A stretch of DNA of 64,000 bases from CBDATA01 sp965202845 (GTDB taxonomy: Bacteria > Acidobacteriota > Vicinamibacteria > Marinacidobacterales > Marinacidobacteraceae): positions 1,116,001-1,180,000 of the forward strand of contig OZ241856.1 of assembly GCA_965202845.1 (NCBI GenBank), given 5' to 3'. The notes under the pieces are model-generated. The model was not told the DNA's origin. It made no database searches and saw nothing but the letters and a program-made list of their open reading frames with translations. A program made the position numbers and the translations under genes. Positions 18,268-26,910 of this stretch are shown piece by piece (the stretch's first letter is position 1; each line of letters begins with the position of its first letter).

Positions 18268-20115
18268 ATGCGCGAGACGTCGTCGCTGGTTCTGTGGACC
18301 GGCGCCGGGCTTTCGCTGTTCCAGCTCTTCCAGGCGTCCCTGGGGTCGCTGGGGGACACCTGGCTGATCCCGATCCACCTCATCTGGATTCTGACGCTCG
18401 CCTTCCTCAGCGACGCGACCACCGAGGGCCGCCACTGGGGGAACTGGGTTCCGGTCGGCCTCGCGATCCTCGCCGGTGCGCTGGTCCTCCGCTTCGACCG
18501 GCAATCCATCCAGCACATCCTCGAAGGCCTCCGCCCGCTCGACCTGCTGACCGCGGCGGCGCTGCTCGGCCTGACGCTGGAAGCCACCCGGCGCCGGGTG
18601 GGGGCGGTGATGGCGGGCATCGTGGTTCTGGCGCTTCTCTACAACGCCTGGGGCGCCGAGCTGCCGGGCGCCCTGTCTCACCGCGGTTTCGAGCTGGAGC
18701 GCATCCTGCGCTTCCAGGTCTACACCGGCGCCGGGCTGTTCGGCCTGCCGCTTTCGGTGGCCAGCGGGACGGTGTTCGTCTTCGTCCTGTTCGGAGCGCT
18801 CCTTGAGGCCACCGGCGGCGGCCGCTTTTTCATCCACCTGGCCTACGCGGTCGCCGGACGCTTTCGCGGCGGTCCGGCGAAGGCGGCGGTGGTGGCGTCG
18901 GCGGCCATGGGGTCGGTTTCCGGATCGGCGATCGCGAACACCGTCACCACCGGGGCGCTGACCATCCCGATGATGAAGCGGATCGGCTATTCCCCCGCCG
19001 AAGCCGCCGGCATCGAGGCGGCGGCGTCCACCGGCGGCCAGCTGATGCCGCCGATCATGGGCGCCGGGGCGTTCCTGATGGCGGAGCTCACGAACACCCC
19101 CTATCCGCGGATCGTCCTGGTCTCCATCCTCCCGGCGATGCTCTTCTTCGCCGGAACCCTGCTCTTCGTCCACGGGTTCGCCGCAAGGCGCGGCATCCGG
19201 GCGATGGCGGAGCGCCCCCGCCTCGGCCCCACCCTCGCCCAGGGCGCGCACTTCCTGCTCGCCATCGCGGTGGTGGTGACGCTCCTCGTTCTCAACTACT
19301 CGCCGCCGCTGGTCGGCGCCGCCGGATGCGCCGCGGTGGTGCTCGCCAGCTGGATGCGACCCGGCGCCCGCATCGGCCCGCGCCGACTGCTGGACGGACT
19401 GGCGCGCGGCGCCCTCACCGCGGTCCCGGTCTCGCTCGCCTGCGCCGCCGCCGGCATCGTGGTGGGGGTGATGGGGCAGACCGGGGCGGCGCTCCAGTTC
19501 GCCGAATTCGTGCTGGGCGCGGCGGAAAGCTCCCTCCTGCCCGCGCTCGGCCTCTCGGCGGCGGCCGCCCTGGTGCTCGGCATGGGACTTCCGGTGACCG
19601 CCGCTTACATCGTGGTGGCGGTGGCGGCGGCGCCCGCCCTCACCGGCCTGGGCCTCCCGCTGCTCACCGCCCACCTGATCCTGTTCTGGCTCTCCCAGAC
19701 CTCGAACGTGACCCCGCCGATCGCGCTCGCGGCCTTCGCCGGCGCCGGAGTGGCGGACGCCCGTCCGATGGCGGCGGCGGCGCAGGCGGTCCGGCTCGCG
19801 CTGGGGCTGTTCCTGGTGCCGCTCCTCATGGCATGGACGCCGTTGCTCCCCGAACCGGGCGCGGCAATGGGACCGGGTCAGCTCCTCGCGTTCGGCTCCG
19901 GACTTCTCGCCATCGTCTCGGCGGCGCTCGCCCTGTACGGCCACGGCCTCCGCCGGGTGGGGATTCCGGCCCGTCTGCTGCTGCTCCTCGCCGCCGCGCT
20001 CCTCGCCTTCCCCGATCCCGCATACCGCCTCGCCGGAGCGATTCTCGCCGTCCCCGGGCTGCTCCCCCAGGTTCTCAGAAGTCGCGGATCCGGTAGAGGT
20101 ACTGCACCGAAGTGA
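18268..20115 (+). CDS. TRAP transporter fused small/large permease (4TM-12TM)
   Basis: 615 residues, almost entirely membrane helices. The N-terminal third (about 1-150) corresponds to DctQ and the rest to DctM, the fused architecture that accompanies TAXI receptors. DctM motifs include GAVMAGIVVLALLYNAWG, SAAMGSVSGSAIANTVTTG, EAAASTGGQLMPPIMGAGAF and FWLSQTSNVTPPIALAAFAG. It is driven by a sodium or proton gradient in characterised relatives. It starts 5 bases after the receptor gene. Its last 41 bases overlap the convergent pgsA-like gene, which is unusual but both frames are well supported. Confidence 0.93.
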   Translation: MRETSSLVLWTGAGLSLFQLFQASLGSLGDTWLIPIHLIWILTLAFLSDATTEGRHWGNWVPVGLAILAGALVLRFDRQSIQHILEGLRPLDLLTAAALLGLTLEATRRRVGAVMAGIVVLALLYNAWGAELPGALSHRGFELERILRFQVYTGAGLFGLPLSVASGTVFVFVLFGALLEATGGGRFFIHLAYAVAGRFRGGPAKAAVVASAAMGSVSGSAIANTVTTGALTIPMMKRIGYSPAEAAGIEAAASTGGQLMPPIMGAGAFLMAELTNTPYPRIVLVSILPAMLFFAGTLLFVHGFAARRGIRAMAERPRLGPTLAQGAHFLLAIAVVVTLLVLNYSPPLVGAAGCAAVVLASWMRPGARIGPRRLLDGLARGALTAVPVSLACAAAGIVVGVMGQTGAALQFAEFVLGAAESSLLPALGLSAAAALVLGMGLPVTAAYIVVAVAAAPALTGLGLPLLTAHLILFWLSQTSNVTPPIALAAFAGAGVADARPMAAAAQAVRLALGLFLVPLLMAWTPLLPEPGAAMGPGQLLAFGSGLLAIVSAALALYGHGLRRVGIPARLLLLLAAALLAFPDPAYRLAGAILAVPGLLPQVLRSRGSGRGTAPK

Positions 20116-20608
20116 TCCCGACCCCGGCGCCCATTAGCAGGAAGAGGCCGAAGGTGGCGGGGTGCTGGATCGCGAAGTGGTTGGCGACCAGAACCCACAG
20201 GATCCCCAGCACGCAGATGGCGGTGGTGGCCTTGCCGAGCCGGCTGGGCTTGAACTCCCTGGGGCCGACCGCGAGGTTCCAGGTCCCCGCCACGATCAGG
20301 ATGGTGGCGTCCCGCGCCAGCGCCATGATGGCGAGCCACGCCGGAAGCCGCACCGTCAGCCCCTCGATCGGAAGCGCCAGGGTCACCACCGCCGAGACCA
20401 CCAGCGCCTTGTCCGCCACCGGATCCAGCAGCGCCCCCAGCTGGCTGTTCTCCCGCCGCCAGCGGGCGATCCCGCCGTCCAGCATGTCGGTCAACCCGGC
20501 GACCGCGAGCGCGAGGATCGCCCAGCCGAACCGCCCGTAGACGATGCACATCACCACCACCGGCGCCAGCAGCAGCCGGAGGAGGGTGAGCTGGTCGGCG
20601 ATCGTCAT
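20075..20608 (-). CDS. CDP-alcohol phosphatidyltransferase (PgsA-like paralog)
   Basis: 177 residues. MTIADQLTLLRLLLAPVVV and the signature DMLDGGIARWRRENSQLGAL followed by LDPVAD show a CDP-alcohol phosphatidyltransferase with about five membrane helices. It is one of three such enzymes in the window, besides PssA and the more canonical PgsA at 61865-62398, so it may be a phosphatidylglycerophosphate synthase paralog or a CAP-type cardiolipin synthase. Start ATG 20608 has GAGAG upstream. It follows the dehydrogenase gene after 5 bases and overlaps the TRAP permease end on the other strand. Confidence 0.85.
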   Translation of the reverse strand: MTIADQLTLLRLLLAPVVVMCIVYGRFGWAILALAVAGLTDMLDGGIARWRRENSQLGALLDPVADKALVVSAVVTLALPIEGLTVRLPAWLAIMALARDATILIVAGTWNLAVGPREFKPSRLGKATTAICVLGILWVLVANHFAIQHPATFGLFLLMGAGVGITSVQYLYRIRDF

Positions 20609-20613
20609 CGCTC

Positions 20614-22041
20614 TCAGGGGAAGATGCCGAGCTCCTCGTAGCTGCGCCGGATCTTCCCGACCGCTACCAAAAAGGCGGCCTGTCGCAGATCGGCCGATTT
20701 CGGCAGTCGAGTCCGGGCTTCCCGAATCTCGTCGTAGGCGCGGAACATCTTCTCCTCGAGTCCGCTGACCACCAGCTCCCGCTCGTCGGAGCGGATCAGC
20801 AGGTTCCGGCGGTCCCGTTCGCCCAGCTCCCGCCCGGCCAGGGTTTCGGCGGCGCGCAGCAGCGCGTCGGTGTTGGCCTTTTCGAGGCGTTTCTCGAGGA
20901 GTCCGAACCGCATGTGCGAAAGGTTCCGCGCCCACTCGAAGTAGGAGACGACCACGCCGCCGGCGTTCAGGTAGACGTCGGGGATCACCGGAATGCCGCG
21001 CTCCGCCAGGATCCGGCTGCCCTCCGGGGTGGTGGGGCCGTTCGCCGCCTCGGCGACCAACCGCGCCTGCACCCCGGGGGCGGTGCGGGAGTTGATGACG
21101 TTCTCCACCGCCGCCGGAATCAGCACGTCGCACGGGGTTTCGAGAATGGCGTCCGGCGGCAATTCCTCGTCGGCGTCCGGAAAGCCGCGCACCGTGCCGT
21201 GCTCGCGCTTCCATGCGAGGAGATCGGTCGCCGCGATTCCCCGGGGCTTGCGGCTGACCAGCGTCGCGTCCCATTCCCCGATCGCCGTCACCACCGCTCC
21301 CCGGTGGGCGGCGAGGTCGGCGGTGTGGAAGCCCACGTTTCCGAACCCCTGAACTGCGATCCGCTTGCCCGAAAGCCCCCGGGTCAGGCCGGTTCCCGGA
21401 AAGTCGCCGGGAAACTCCAGCGCCCGGACGATCCCCATGATGACGCCGCGCCCGGTGGCGTCCTCCCGTCCCCGGATGCCCCCCTGGGTGACCGGTTTCC
21501 CGGTGACGCAGGCGAAGTTGTCCACCTGTCCGGGATGCATCGCGTCGTAGGTGTCGGCGATCCACGCCATCTCCTGCGCCCCGGTGCCGAGGTCCGGCGC
21601 CGGAACGTTCACCCCGGGGCCGATGAAGTTCTTTCGAATCAGCTCGGCGGTGTAGCGCCGGGTGATTTTCTCGATTTGCTCGCGGCTGTACCGGCGCGGG
21701 TCGAACGCGATTCCTCCCTTGGAGCCGCCGAAGGGAACATTCACGATCGCGCACTTGTAGGTCATCAGCGCCGCCAGCGCGCTGATCTCCTGCTGGTCCA
21801 CCAGCGGGCTGTAGCGGATCCCCCCCTTGAGCGGATGCCGGTGGTGGCTGTGCTCCGCCCTCCACCCGGTGAACACCTCCACCCGCTTCCCGAAGCGCAC
21901 CGGAAACCGGGTCAGGAAGATGCTGTCGGTAACGCAGATCTGCTGGACAAGTCCCCTGGGGAGCTGCAGCGCGGCCGACGCCTCGTGGACCTGGGCGGCC
22001 ACGTTCGATTCCAGGTTGGTTTCGGGGGAGGGGGTAGTCAT
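20614..22041 (-). CDS. Glu/Leu/Phe/Val dehydrogenase
   Basis: NAD(P)-dependent oxidative deamination of glutamate or a related amino acid. 475 residues, somewhat longer than the typical 410-450. Substrate-site motifs are HPLKGGIRYSP, the catalytic lysine in VPFGGSKGGIAFDP and PAPDLGTGAQEMAWI. The Rossmann motif is IAVQGFGNVGFHTA. ANGPTTPEGSRIL and PDVYLNAGGVVVSYFEW are also family hallmarks. Start ATG 22041 overlaps the stop of the hydrolase gene (ATGA), giving a chain MFS - hydrolase - dehydrogenase - phosphatidyltransferase in one operon. Substrate preference cannot be assigned by eye; glutamate is the default. Confidence 0.93.
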   Translation of the reverse strand: MTTPSPETNLESNVAAQVHEASAALQLPRGLVQQICVTDSIFLTRFPVRFGKRVEVFTGWRAEHSHHRHPLKGGIRYSPLVDQQEISALAALMTYKCAIVNVPFGGSKGGIAFDPRRYSREQIEKITRRYTAELIRKNFIGPGVNVPAPDLGTGAQEMAWIADTYDAMHPGQVDNFACVTGKPVTQGGIRGREDATGRGVIMGIVRALEFPGDFPGTGLTRGLSGKRIAVQGFGNVGFHTADLAAHRGAVVTAIGEWDATLVSRKPRGIAATDLLAWKREHGTVRGFPDADEELPPDAILETPCDVLIPAAVENVINSRTAPGVQARLVAEAANGPTTPEGSRILAERGIPVIPDVYLNAGGVVVSYFEWARNLSHMRFGLLEKRLEKANTDALLRAAETLAGRELGERDRRNLLIRSDERELVVSGLEEKMFRAYDEIREARTRLPKSADLRQAAFLVAVGKIRRSYEELGIFP

Positions 22042-22949
22042 CGGGAAACGTCGAGTTCGAGGAAGGAGGCCCAGGCGGGCCGGCAGCGTTCGGGAGCTTC
22101 CAGGCAGGGACGCCCGTGGCGCGCGCCCGGAACCAGCAGAAAGCGGCTCCGGGGCGACGAATTGGCGAGGAAGATAGCCTCCTGTTCGGCGGCCGGCGCC
22201 GGCTGATCCCGATCTCCGGCGATCACCAGAACCGGGATTCCGCGGGCGCCGAGTTCGGCGGAGAGCGCTTCGACGTCGAGGTCGGCGGGCGCGTAGTTCC
22301 CGGCGATTCCCAGCCCCAGGAGCGCGAGGTCGCCGGCCGGGAACGGCGGAAGCCCGAAGAGCACCCGGGCGTACTGGTCCACGACCGCCGGGGCATTGCG
22401 GAACGTGCTGTCCAGCACCAGGCCGGAAGGCGGCGGGTCGGCCAGCGCCGCGGCGCCCGCCGAAGCGGCGCCCCCCATCGAGACGCCGAACAGGAAGCGC
22501 CTGCTGCTTCCGAACTCCCGAACCAGGAAATCGTAGGCGGCGAGCACATCGAGACGCTCGCGGTAGCCCAGGGTCGTGCGCCCGTTTCCGCTCTCCCCGT
22601 GCCCGCGCAGGTCGGGGAGAATCGCATGGCACCCCTGGTCGGCGAGCCAGGCGGCGCCCGCCAGCACCTCCCGGCGGGAGCGGAACAGCCCGTGGGCGAA
22701 CACCACGGAGCAGTCCCGGGGCTGGCGGGCGGGAAGCAGCCACGCGGAGATGCGGATGCCGTCCCCGGTCTCGAGGAACACCGTGCGGTACGGGCGCCCC
22801 AGGTCGAACGGCGTTTCGGTCAGCCGCCGGTCCTGCGGTCGGGTGCCGGAATGGGTGGCCAGCAGCGCGCCGATGGCGGTGGGCGTCAGCAGCGCCAGGA
22901 ACAGCAGCGCGAGGGCGCCGTATCCCAGAATCCGGAGCAGACGCCGCAT
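22038..22949 (-). CDS. Membrane-anchored alpha/beta hydrolase
   Basis: 303 residues. An N-terminal hydrophobic anchor (LLRILGYGALALLFLALLTP) is followed by an alpha/beta hydrolase fold of the YfhR/ABHD type: the oxyanion region VVFAHGLFRSRREV, DLRGHGESG, the nucleophile elbow GVSMGG, the acid in VIAGDRDQPAP and the histidine in VPGARHGRP. Probably an esterase or peptidase facing the periplasm; the substrate is unknown. Start ATG 22949 shares its A with the MFS stop, and its own stop overlaps the dehydrogenase ATG. Confidence 0.85.
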   Translation of the reverse strand: MRRLLRILGYGALALLFLALLTPTAIGALLATHSGTRPQDRRLTETPFDLGRPYRTVFLETGDGIRISAWLLPARQPRDCSVVFAHGLFRSRREVLAGAAWLADQGCHAILPDLRGHGESGNGRTTLGYRERLDVLAAYDFLVREFGSSRRFLFGVSMGGAASAGAAALADPPPSGLVLDSTFRNAPAVVDQYARVLFGLPPFPAGDLALLGLGIAGNYAPADLDVEALSAELGARGIPVLVIAGDRDQPAPAAEQEAIFLANSSPRSRFLLVPGARHGRPCLEAPERCRPAWASFLELDVSR

Positions 22950-24115
22950 CACGCTTCGGGCTCGGGGACGCGGGCGAGCAGGAGCGCGGCGCCGCCCCCG
23001 AAGGCCGCCATCGCCCAGCACACCGCCGGAAACCCCAGCGGGTAGAGCAGCCCCCCGACGCCGGTTCCCGCCGCGATCCCGAGCTGCGACGAGGTGTTCG
23101 AGAAGGCGAGCCATGCCGCCCGCCGGGAGTCGGGAACCATGCCGGTGCGAAGCGCCGCGAACGCCGCCATCCGGGCGACGCTCACGCAGCCGAACACGAG
23201 GAGCATGCCGACCAGAAGGACGCCCCCCCCGGCGACCGGCAGCGCGAGCGTCAGCCCGGCGAGGCCGAGCGAGGCCGCCACCGTGACCCGGCGCTTGCCG
23301 AACCGGTCGGTGATCCGCCCGGCCAGCGGCTGGGTGAGCAAGAGCATCACGCCCAGGGCGCCGTAGAGAAGTCCGATGGACGGGAGCGCGAACCCCCGGC
23401 TCTCCTGCATCCAGCCGGAAGCGTAGGCCATGACCCCCATGATTCCCCCGGAACCCAGGAAGGCGCTCAGGGCGACCGCCCGGAGGCCGGGATCGAGAAC
23501 GAACCCGGCGTATCCGGCGAACCGCTCCCGAAGCGACTCGGCGGCCCGGTTCCGGGGCGGTTCCGCCGTCCGCTGGAGGGCGACCAGAACCAGGACCGCG
23601 AGGACCGCGATCCCGCCCCACACCACCCGGTGCCCGAATTGCGCCGCCGCCGCCGCTCCCGCCACCTGGCCGATCGCCGCGGTTCCCATCGCCCCGCCGA
23701 GCAGGACCGCCATCACCCGCCCCCGCTGGCTCCAGGGCGTGACGTCGGCGACCCACGCCACGGTCAGCGCCGAGAGGACGCCTCCGGCCATCCCGGCCCC
23801 GACCCGGGCGAGGAGGAAGCTCCGGTAGCCAGGTCCGAACGCGATGGCGAGGGACGCAAGCAGCATCACCAGCGCCGCGCCCAGCAGCCAGCGGCGTCGC
23901 CCGCTGGAATCGGAGAGGGGGCCGACCACCAGCTGGGCGCCCGCCGCCGCCGCCGCGTACGCCGAAATCGCGAACCCGATGTCGGGCACTTCGACGGCGA
24001 GCCCCAGCGCCAGCGCCGCGATCAGCGGATTCAGAACCTGCTGGTCCAGAAGGCCCAGCGCGATCAGCGAACCAAGGACCCCATTTCGGAATCGGGACGG
24101 GGGCGGATCGGGCAC
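22949..24115 (-). CDS. MFS transporter (DHA1/Bcr-CflA-like)
   Basis: 388 residues with about twelve membrane helices. The loop 2-3 motif reads VVGPLSDSSGRRRWLLG and its counterpart in the second half is QPLAGRITDRFGKRRVT, typical of drug/proton antiporters of the major facilitator superfamily. Arg in FLLARVGAGMAGG and a helix-5 GAMGTAAIGQVAG motif fit the DHA1 group. Start GTG 24115 lies 8 bases after TAGCCT on the minus strand and shares a 37-base divergent gap with the DUF349 gene. Substrate unknown. Confidence 0.88.
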   Translation of the reverse strand: MPDPPPSRFRNGVLGSLIALGLLDQQVLNPLIAALALGLAVEVPDIGFAISAYAAAAAGAQLVVGPLSDSSGRRRWLLGAALVMLLASLAIAFGPGYRSFLLARVGAGMAGGVLSALTVAWVADVTPWSQRGRVMAVLLGGAMGTAAIGQVAGAAAAAQFGHRVVWGGIAVLAVLVLVALQRTAEPPRNRAAESLRERFAGYAGFVLDPGLRAVALSAFLGSGGIMGVMAYASGWMQESRGFALPSIGLLYGALGVMLLLTQPLAGRITDRFGKRRVTVAASLGLAGLTLALPVAGGGVLLVGMLLVFGCVSVARMAAFAALRTGMVPDSRRAAWLAFSNTSSQLGIAAGTGVGGLLYPLGFPAVCWAMAAFGGGAALLLARVPEPEA

Positions 24116-24152
24116 GGGAGGGAAGGCTATAGTCTCCCGCCGCCCCCGCAGC

Positions 24153-26876
24153 ATGCCGCTTCTCGACCGCTTCACGTCGTCGTTGAGGAGCCGGGATCCG
24201 GAGATCCGGCTGCGCGCCGTCCAGCGCCATCCGGGGGAGGACGCCGTCGCGCTGGCGCGGGTGGCGCGGGAGGACGTCGATCCCAGGGTGCGCCGGGAGG
24301 CGATCCGCCGTATCGAAGCGCCCCGGGCGCTGCTGGAGCTGGCGGAGGACGCCCCCGACGGGGATTTCGCCCGGGAGCGCGCCGAGACGCTGCTGGCGCG
24401 GATTGCGGCGGACCGGCGCGACCTGGAGGAATCCCGCCGGGCGCTCGCCCTGCTGACCCCGCCGCCCTGGATCGCCGAGGTCGCGGCCCGCGCCCACTTT
24501 CCCGAGCTCCGCATCGAAGCGCTGGAACGCCTGGTCCGGATGCCGCCGGAGGCGCCGGGGCGCGACCAGGCGCTGGCCCGGGTCGCCGGCAAGTCCCGCG
24601 ATCCCGGCATCCGCCAGCAGGCGCTGGGCGCGTTGCGCTCCGAGGAGTCCCTGGCGCTGGTCGCCTCCGCCCCCGGCGCCAGGGAAGCCGGCCCGGCCGC
24701 GGTGCGGCGCATCGAGGATCCGGATCGGCTCCTCGAAATCGCGAACGGCAAGGGCGCGCCCGCAGTCCGGCGGCTGGCCCGGCGGCGCGCCGAAGCCCGG
24801 CTTCCCGCCGACCATCCGATCCGGATCGAGGAGCGCAGCCAGAAGATCGCCGCGCTGCTGGGCTCGGGGAGCGGGCGGGACGCGGCGGAGGCGCTGGCCC
24901 GGGAGGGGGCGATTTCCGAAGAGGCGGAGCAGCTGCTGCGCGCGCACCGCGAGCAGGCGGCCCGGCCGGTGCGAGTGCGGACGCATCTGGAAGTGGAGGT
25001 TCCGGTCGTCCCTCCGAAGACCCCTCCGGCGGCGCCCGCCTTCCCGGACGTCGAACCGCTGCTGGCTGAACTGGAGGAGGAAGCGGAGACCCTCCCGTTC
25101 GCCCGGATCGAGGCCATCGAGCGCGACGTCCAGCGGATGATGGAAGGGCGGCGCGGCGCCGGGCGGCACTGGGAGCGATTCCGCGCCGCGGCGACCGCCG
25201 CCCGGGACGCCGCCGGGAAACGCAAGCGCAAGCGGGTGGTCGCGTTCGTGTTCGGCGACCTGGCGGAGCAGGCGGAGGCCCTCTCGAAATCCCTGGAGAC
25301 CGATCCCCGGGCGGGCGGCGCCCGGGACGAACGCGAACTGGAGCGCATCCGGACCCGCTACGCCACCTTCCCCGAAGAGCTGCAGTCCGGCGCGGACGGC
25401 GCGCGGATTCGCGCCGCCTGCGACCGCGCTGCGAAGTTGCTGGCCGCTGCCCGGAAACAGCTCGAGGATCTGGAGGCCCGCCTCGCCTCGCTGGAGACCG
25501 CCGATCCCTTCCCGATCGGGGAGGCGGTTCGCGCCCTGCGCGACCTCGCCGCGCTCCGCGACGACCCGATTCGCTGGAAACGGATCGAGGCCGAACGCCG
25601 GAAGCGTTTTCAGAAGCGCCGGAAGGCGCTCCTGCCGCGCATCCGGGAGGCGCGGGAGCTTCAGGACTGGCATCGTTGGTCCAACCTGGGGTCCCAGGAG
25701 GAGATCGTCCGCGCCGCCCAGGGGCTTCTGGAAGTCGAGGATCTGGCGCAGGCGAGTCGGGATCTCGTTCAGCTGGAGCGTTCCTGGCGGGCGGTCCGCC
25801 AGACCGACCCGAAGAGGGGGCAGGAGCTTTGGGAAGCCTGGTCGGCGGCGCGGGAGACGCTGCTGGCGCGAGTCCAGCCGATGCGGGACGCGGCCGCCGC
25901 CGAGATGGAGACGCTGACCGCGACCGCCGAGGAGATCGCCGCCGCTGGGGACGCCTCGCGGGTGGCGGAGATGCGCGACCTGGCGCCGGCCTGGCGCCGG
26001 GCGAGCCAGACCGCCGACCGCCGGCAGACGCGCGAGCTCGTCCGGCGTTTCCGCAAGGCGAACGACAGCTTCTTCGCCGCCTGGAAGGAGGCTCGGAAGG
26101 AACGGGAGGCCGCATACGCCGCCGCCATCGAAATCCGGGAGGCGCTGATCGGGGAAGCCGAGGCGCTCGCCGAAACCGACGACGCCCAACAGTCGGTGCG
26201 GGGGCTGATGGCTCGCTGGAAGGAGTCCCCGCCGGTTCCCCGGCGGCTGGTCGAACCGCTCTGGGAGCGCTTCCGGGAGGCGTGCGACGCCGCCCGCGCC
26301 CGTCCGCCGGAGACAACCGACGAGCCGGATATCTCGACCGCCTTCGCCGATGCGGTGGCGCAGCTCGAAACGACCCCGCTCGAAACATGCGTCCCGGCGG
26401 CCGCCGCGATCTGGCAGTCGTACTGCCGCCTGGAGGACGCCGGCGAGCCGGGGGAGCGCCTGCTGGCCCGGCTCGCCGCCGCGTTCGAGGAAAACCCGGA
26501 CGCCTTCGTCGGAACCCGGTTCGACCAGGACGCGCTCGGGGAGCGACTGGAAGGGATCGAGGCGGCGATCGAAGAACGGACCCCCGCCGAAACGGCGCCC
26601 GGAGAGGGCGCGCAGGCGATGGCCGAGCATCTGAGTCGCGTCTTCGCCCGGGGCGGCGCGCAGGACCGGGAAGCCGAGGCGCGGGACGCGGCGCGCGCCG
26701 CCCAGCGGTTGCTCCGCCGGGCGCTCGCCGCCGGGCCGGCGCTCGCGCCGCCGGCCCGGGAGGCGCTCTCCCGGATTCGGGAACGGGTCCAGGCGCTGGT
26801 CGCCGCCGCCCCCCAGCCGGATCCCGAACCAACCCGGCGCGGGGAGAAGCGGACGAAACGCCGAAGGAAGGCCTGA
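24153..26876 (+). CDS. HEAT-repeat and DUF349 helical protein
   Basis: 907 residues, nearly all alpha-helical, very rich in Ala/Arg/Glu. The N-terminal part (about 1-240) resembles HEAT/PBS-lyase-like repeats (SRDPEIRLRAVQRHPGEDAV, DPRVRREAIRRI, DPGIRQQALGALR). The middle and C-terminal parts contain DUF349 units, recognisable from VRRFRKANDSFFAAWKEARK and PRRLVEPLWERFREACDAAR. DUF349 proteins of similar size occur in proteobacteria without a firm biochemical role. No signal peptide. TATAGT at 24128-24133 is the likely -10. The next gene, trkA, follows after 34 bases on the same strand. Function not assigned. Confidence 0.82.
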   Translation: MPLLDRFTSSLRSRDPEIRLRAVQRHPGEDAVALARVAREDVDPRVRREAIRRIEAPRALLELAEDAPDGDFARERAETLLARIAADRRDLEESRRALALLTPPPWIAEVAARAHFPELRIEALERLVRMPPEAPGRDQALARVAGKSRDPGIRQQALGALRSEESLALVASAPGAREAGPAAVRRIEDPDRLLEIANGKGAPAVRRLARRRAEARLPADHPIRIEERSQKIAALLGSGSGRDAAEALAREGAISEEAEQLLRAHREQAARPVRVRTHLEVEVPVVPPKTPPAAPAFPDVEPLLAELEEEAETLPFARIEAIERDVQRMMEGRRGAGRHWERFRAAATAARDAAGKRKRKRVVAFVFGDLAEQAEALSKSLETDPRAGGARDERELERIRTRYATFPEELQSGADGARIRAACDRAAKLLAAARKQLEDLEARLASLETADPFPIGEAVRALRDLAALRDDPIRWKRIEAERRKRFQKRRKALLPRIREARELQDWHRWSNLGSQEEIVRAAQGLLEVEDLAQASRDLVQLERSWRAVRQTDPKRGQELWEAWSAARETLLARVQPMRDAAAAEMETLTATAEEIAAAGDASRVAEMRDLAPAWRRASQTADRRQTRELVRRFRKANDSFFAAWKEARKEREAAYAAAIEIREALIGEAEALAETDDAQQSVRGLMARWKESPPVPRRLVEPLWERFREACDAARARPPETTDEPDISTAFADAVAQLETTPLETCVPAAAAIWQSYCRLEDAGEPGERLLARLAAAFEENPDAFVGTRFDQDALGERLEGIEAAIEERTPAETAPGEGAQAMAEHLSRVFARGGAQDREAEARDAARAAQRLLRRALAAGPALAPPAREALSRIRERVQALVAAAPQPDPEPTRRGEKRTKRRRKA

Positions 26877-26910
26877 CCGCTACACTCCGTCGCGTCCCGG
26901 ACCTCCATCC

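Noticed and set aside
22038..26630. Single minus-strand frame of about 1,530 codons
   Set aside because: Only the last 304 codons (hydrolase) are real; the rest is the shadow of the MFS and DUF349 genes.
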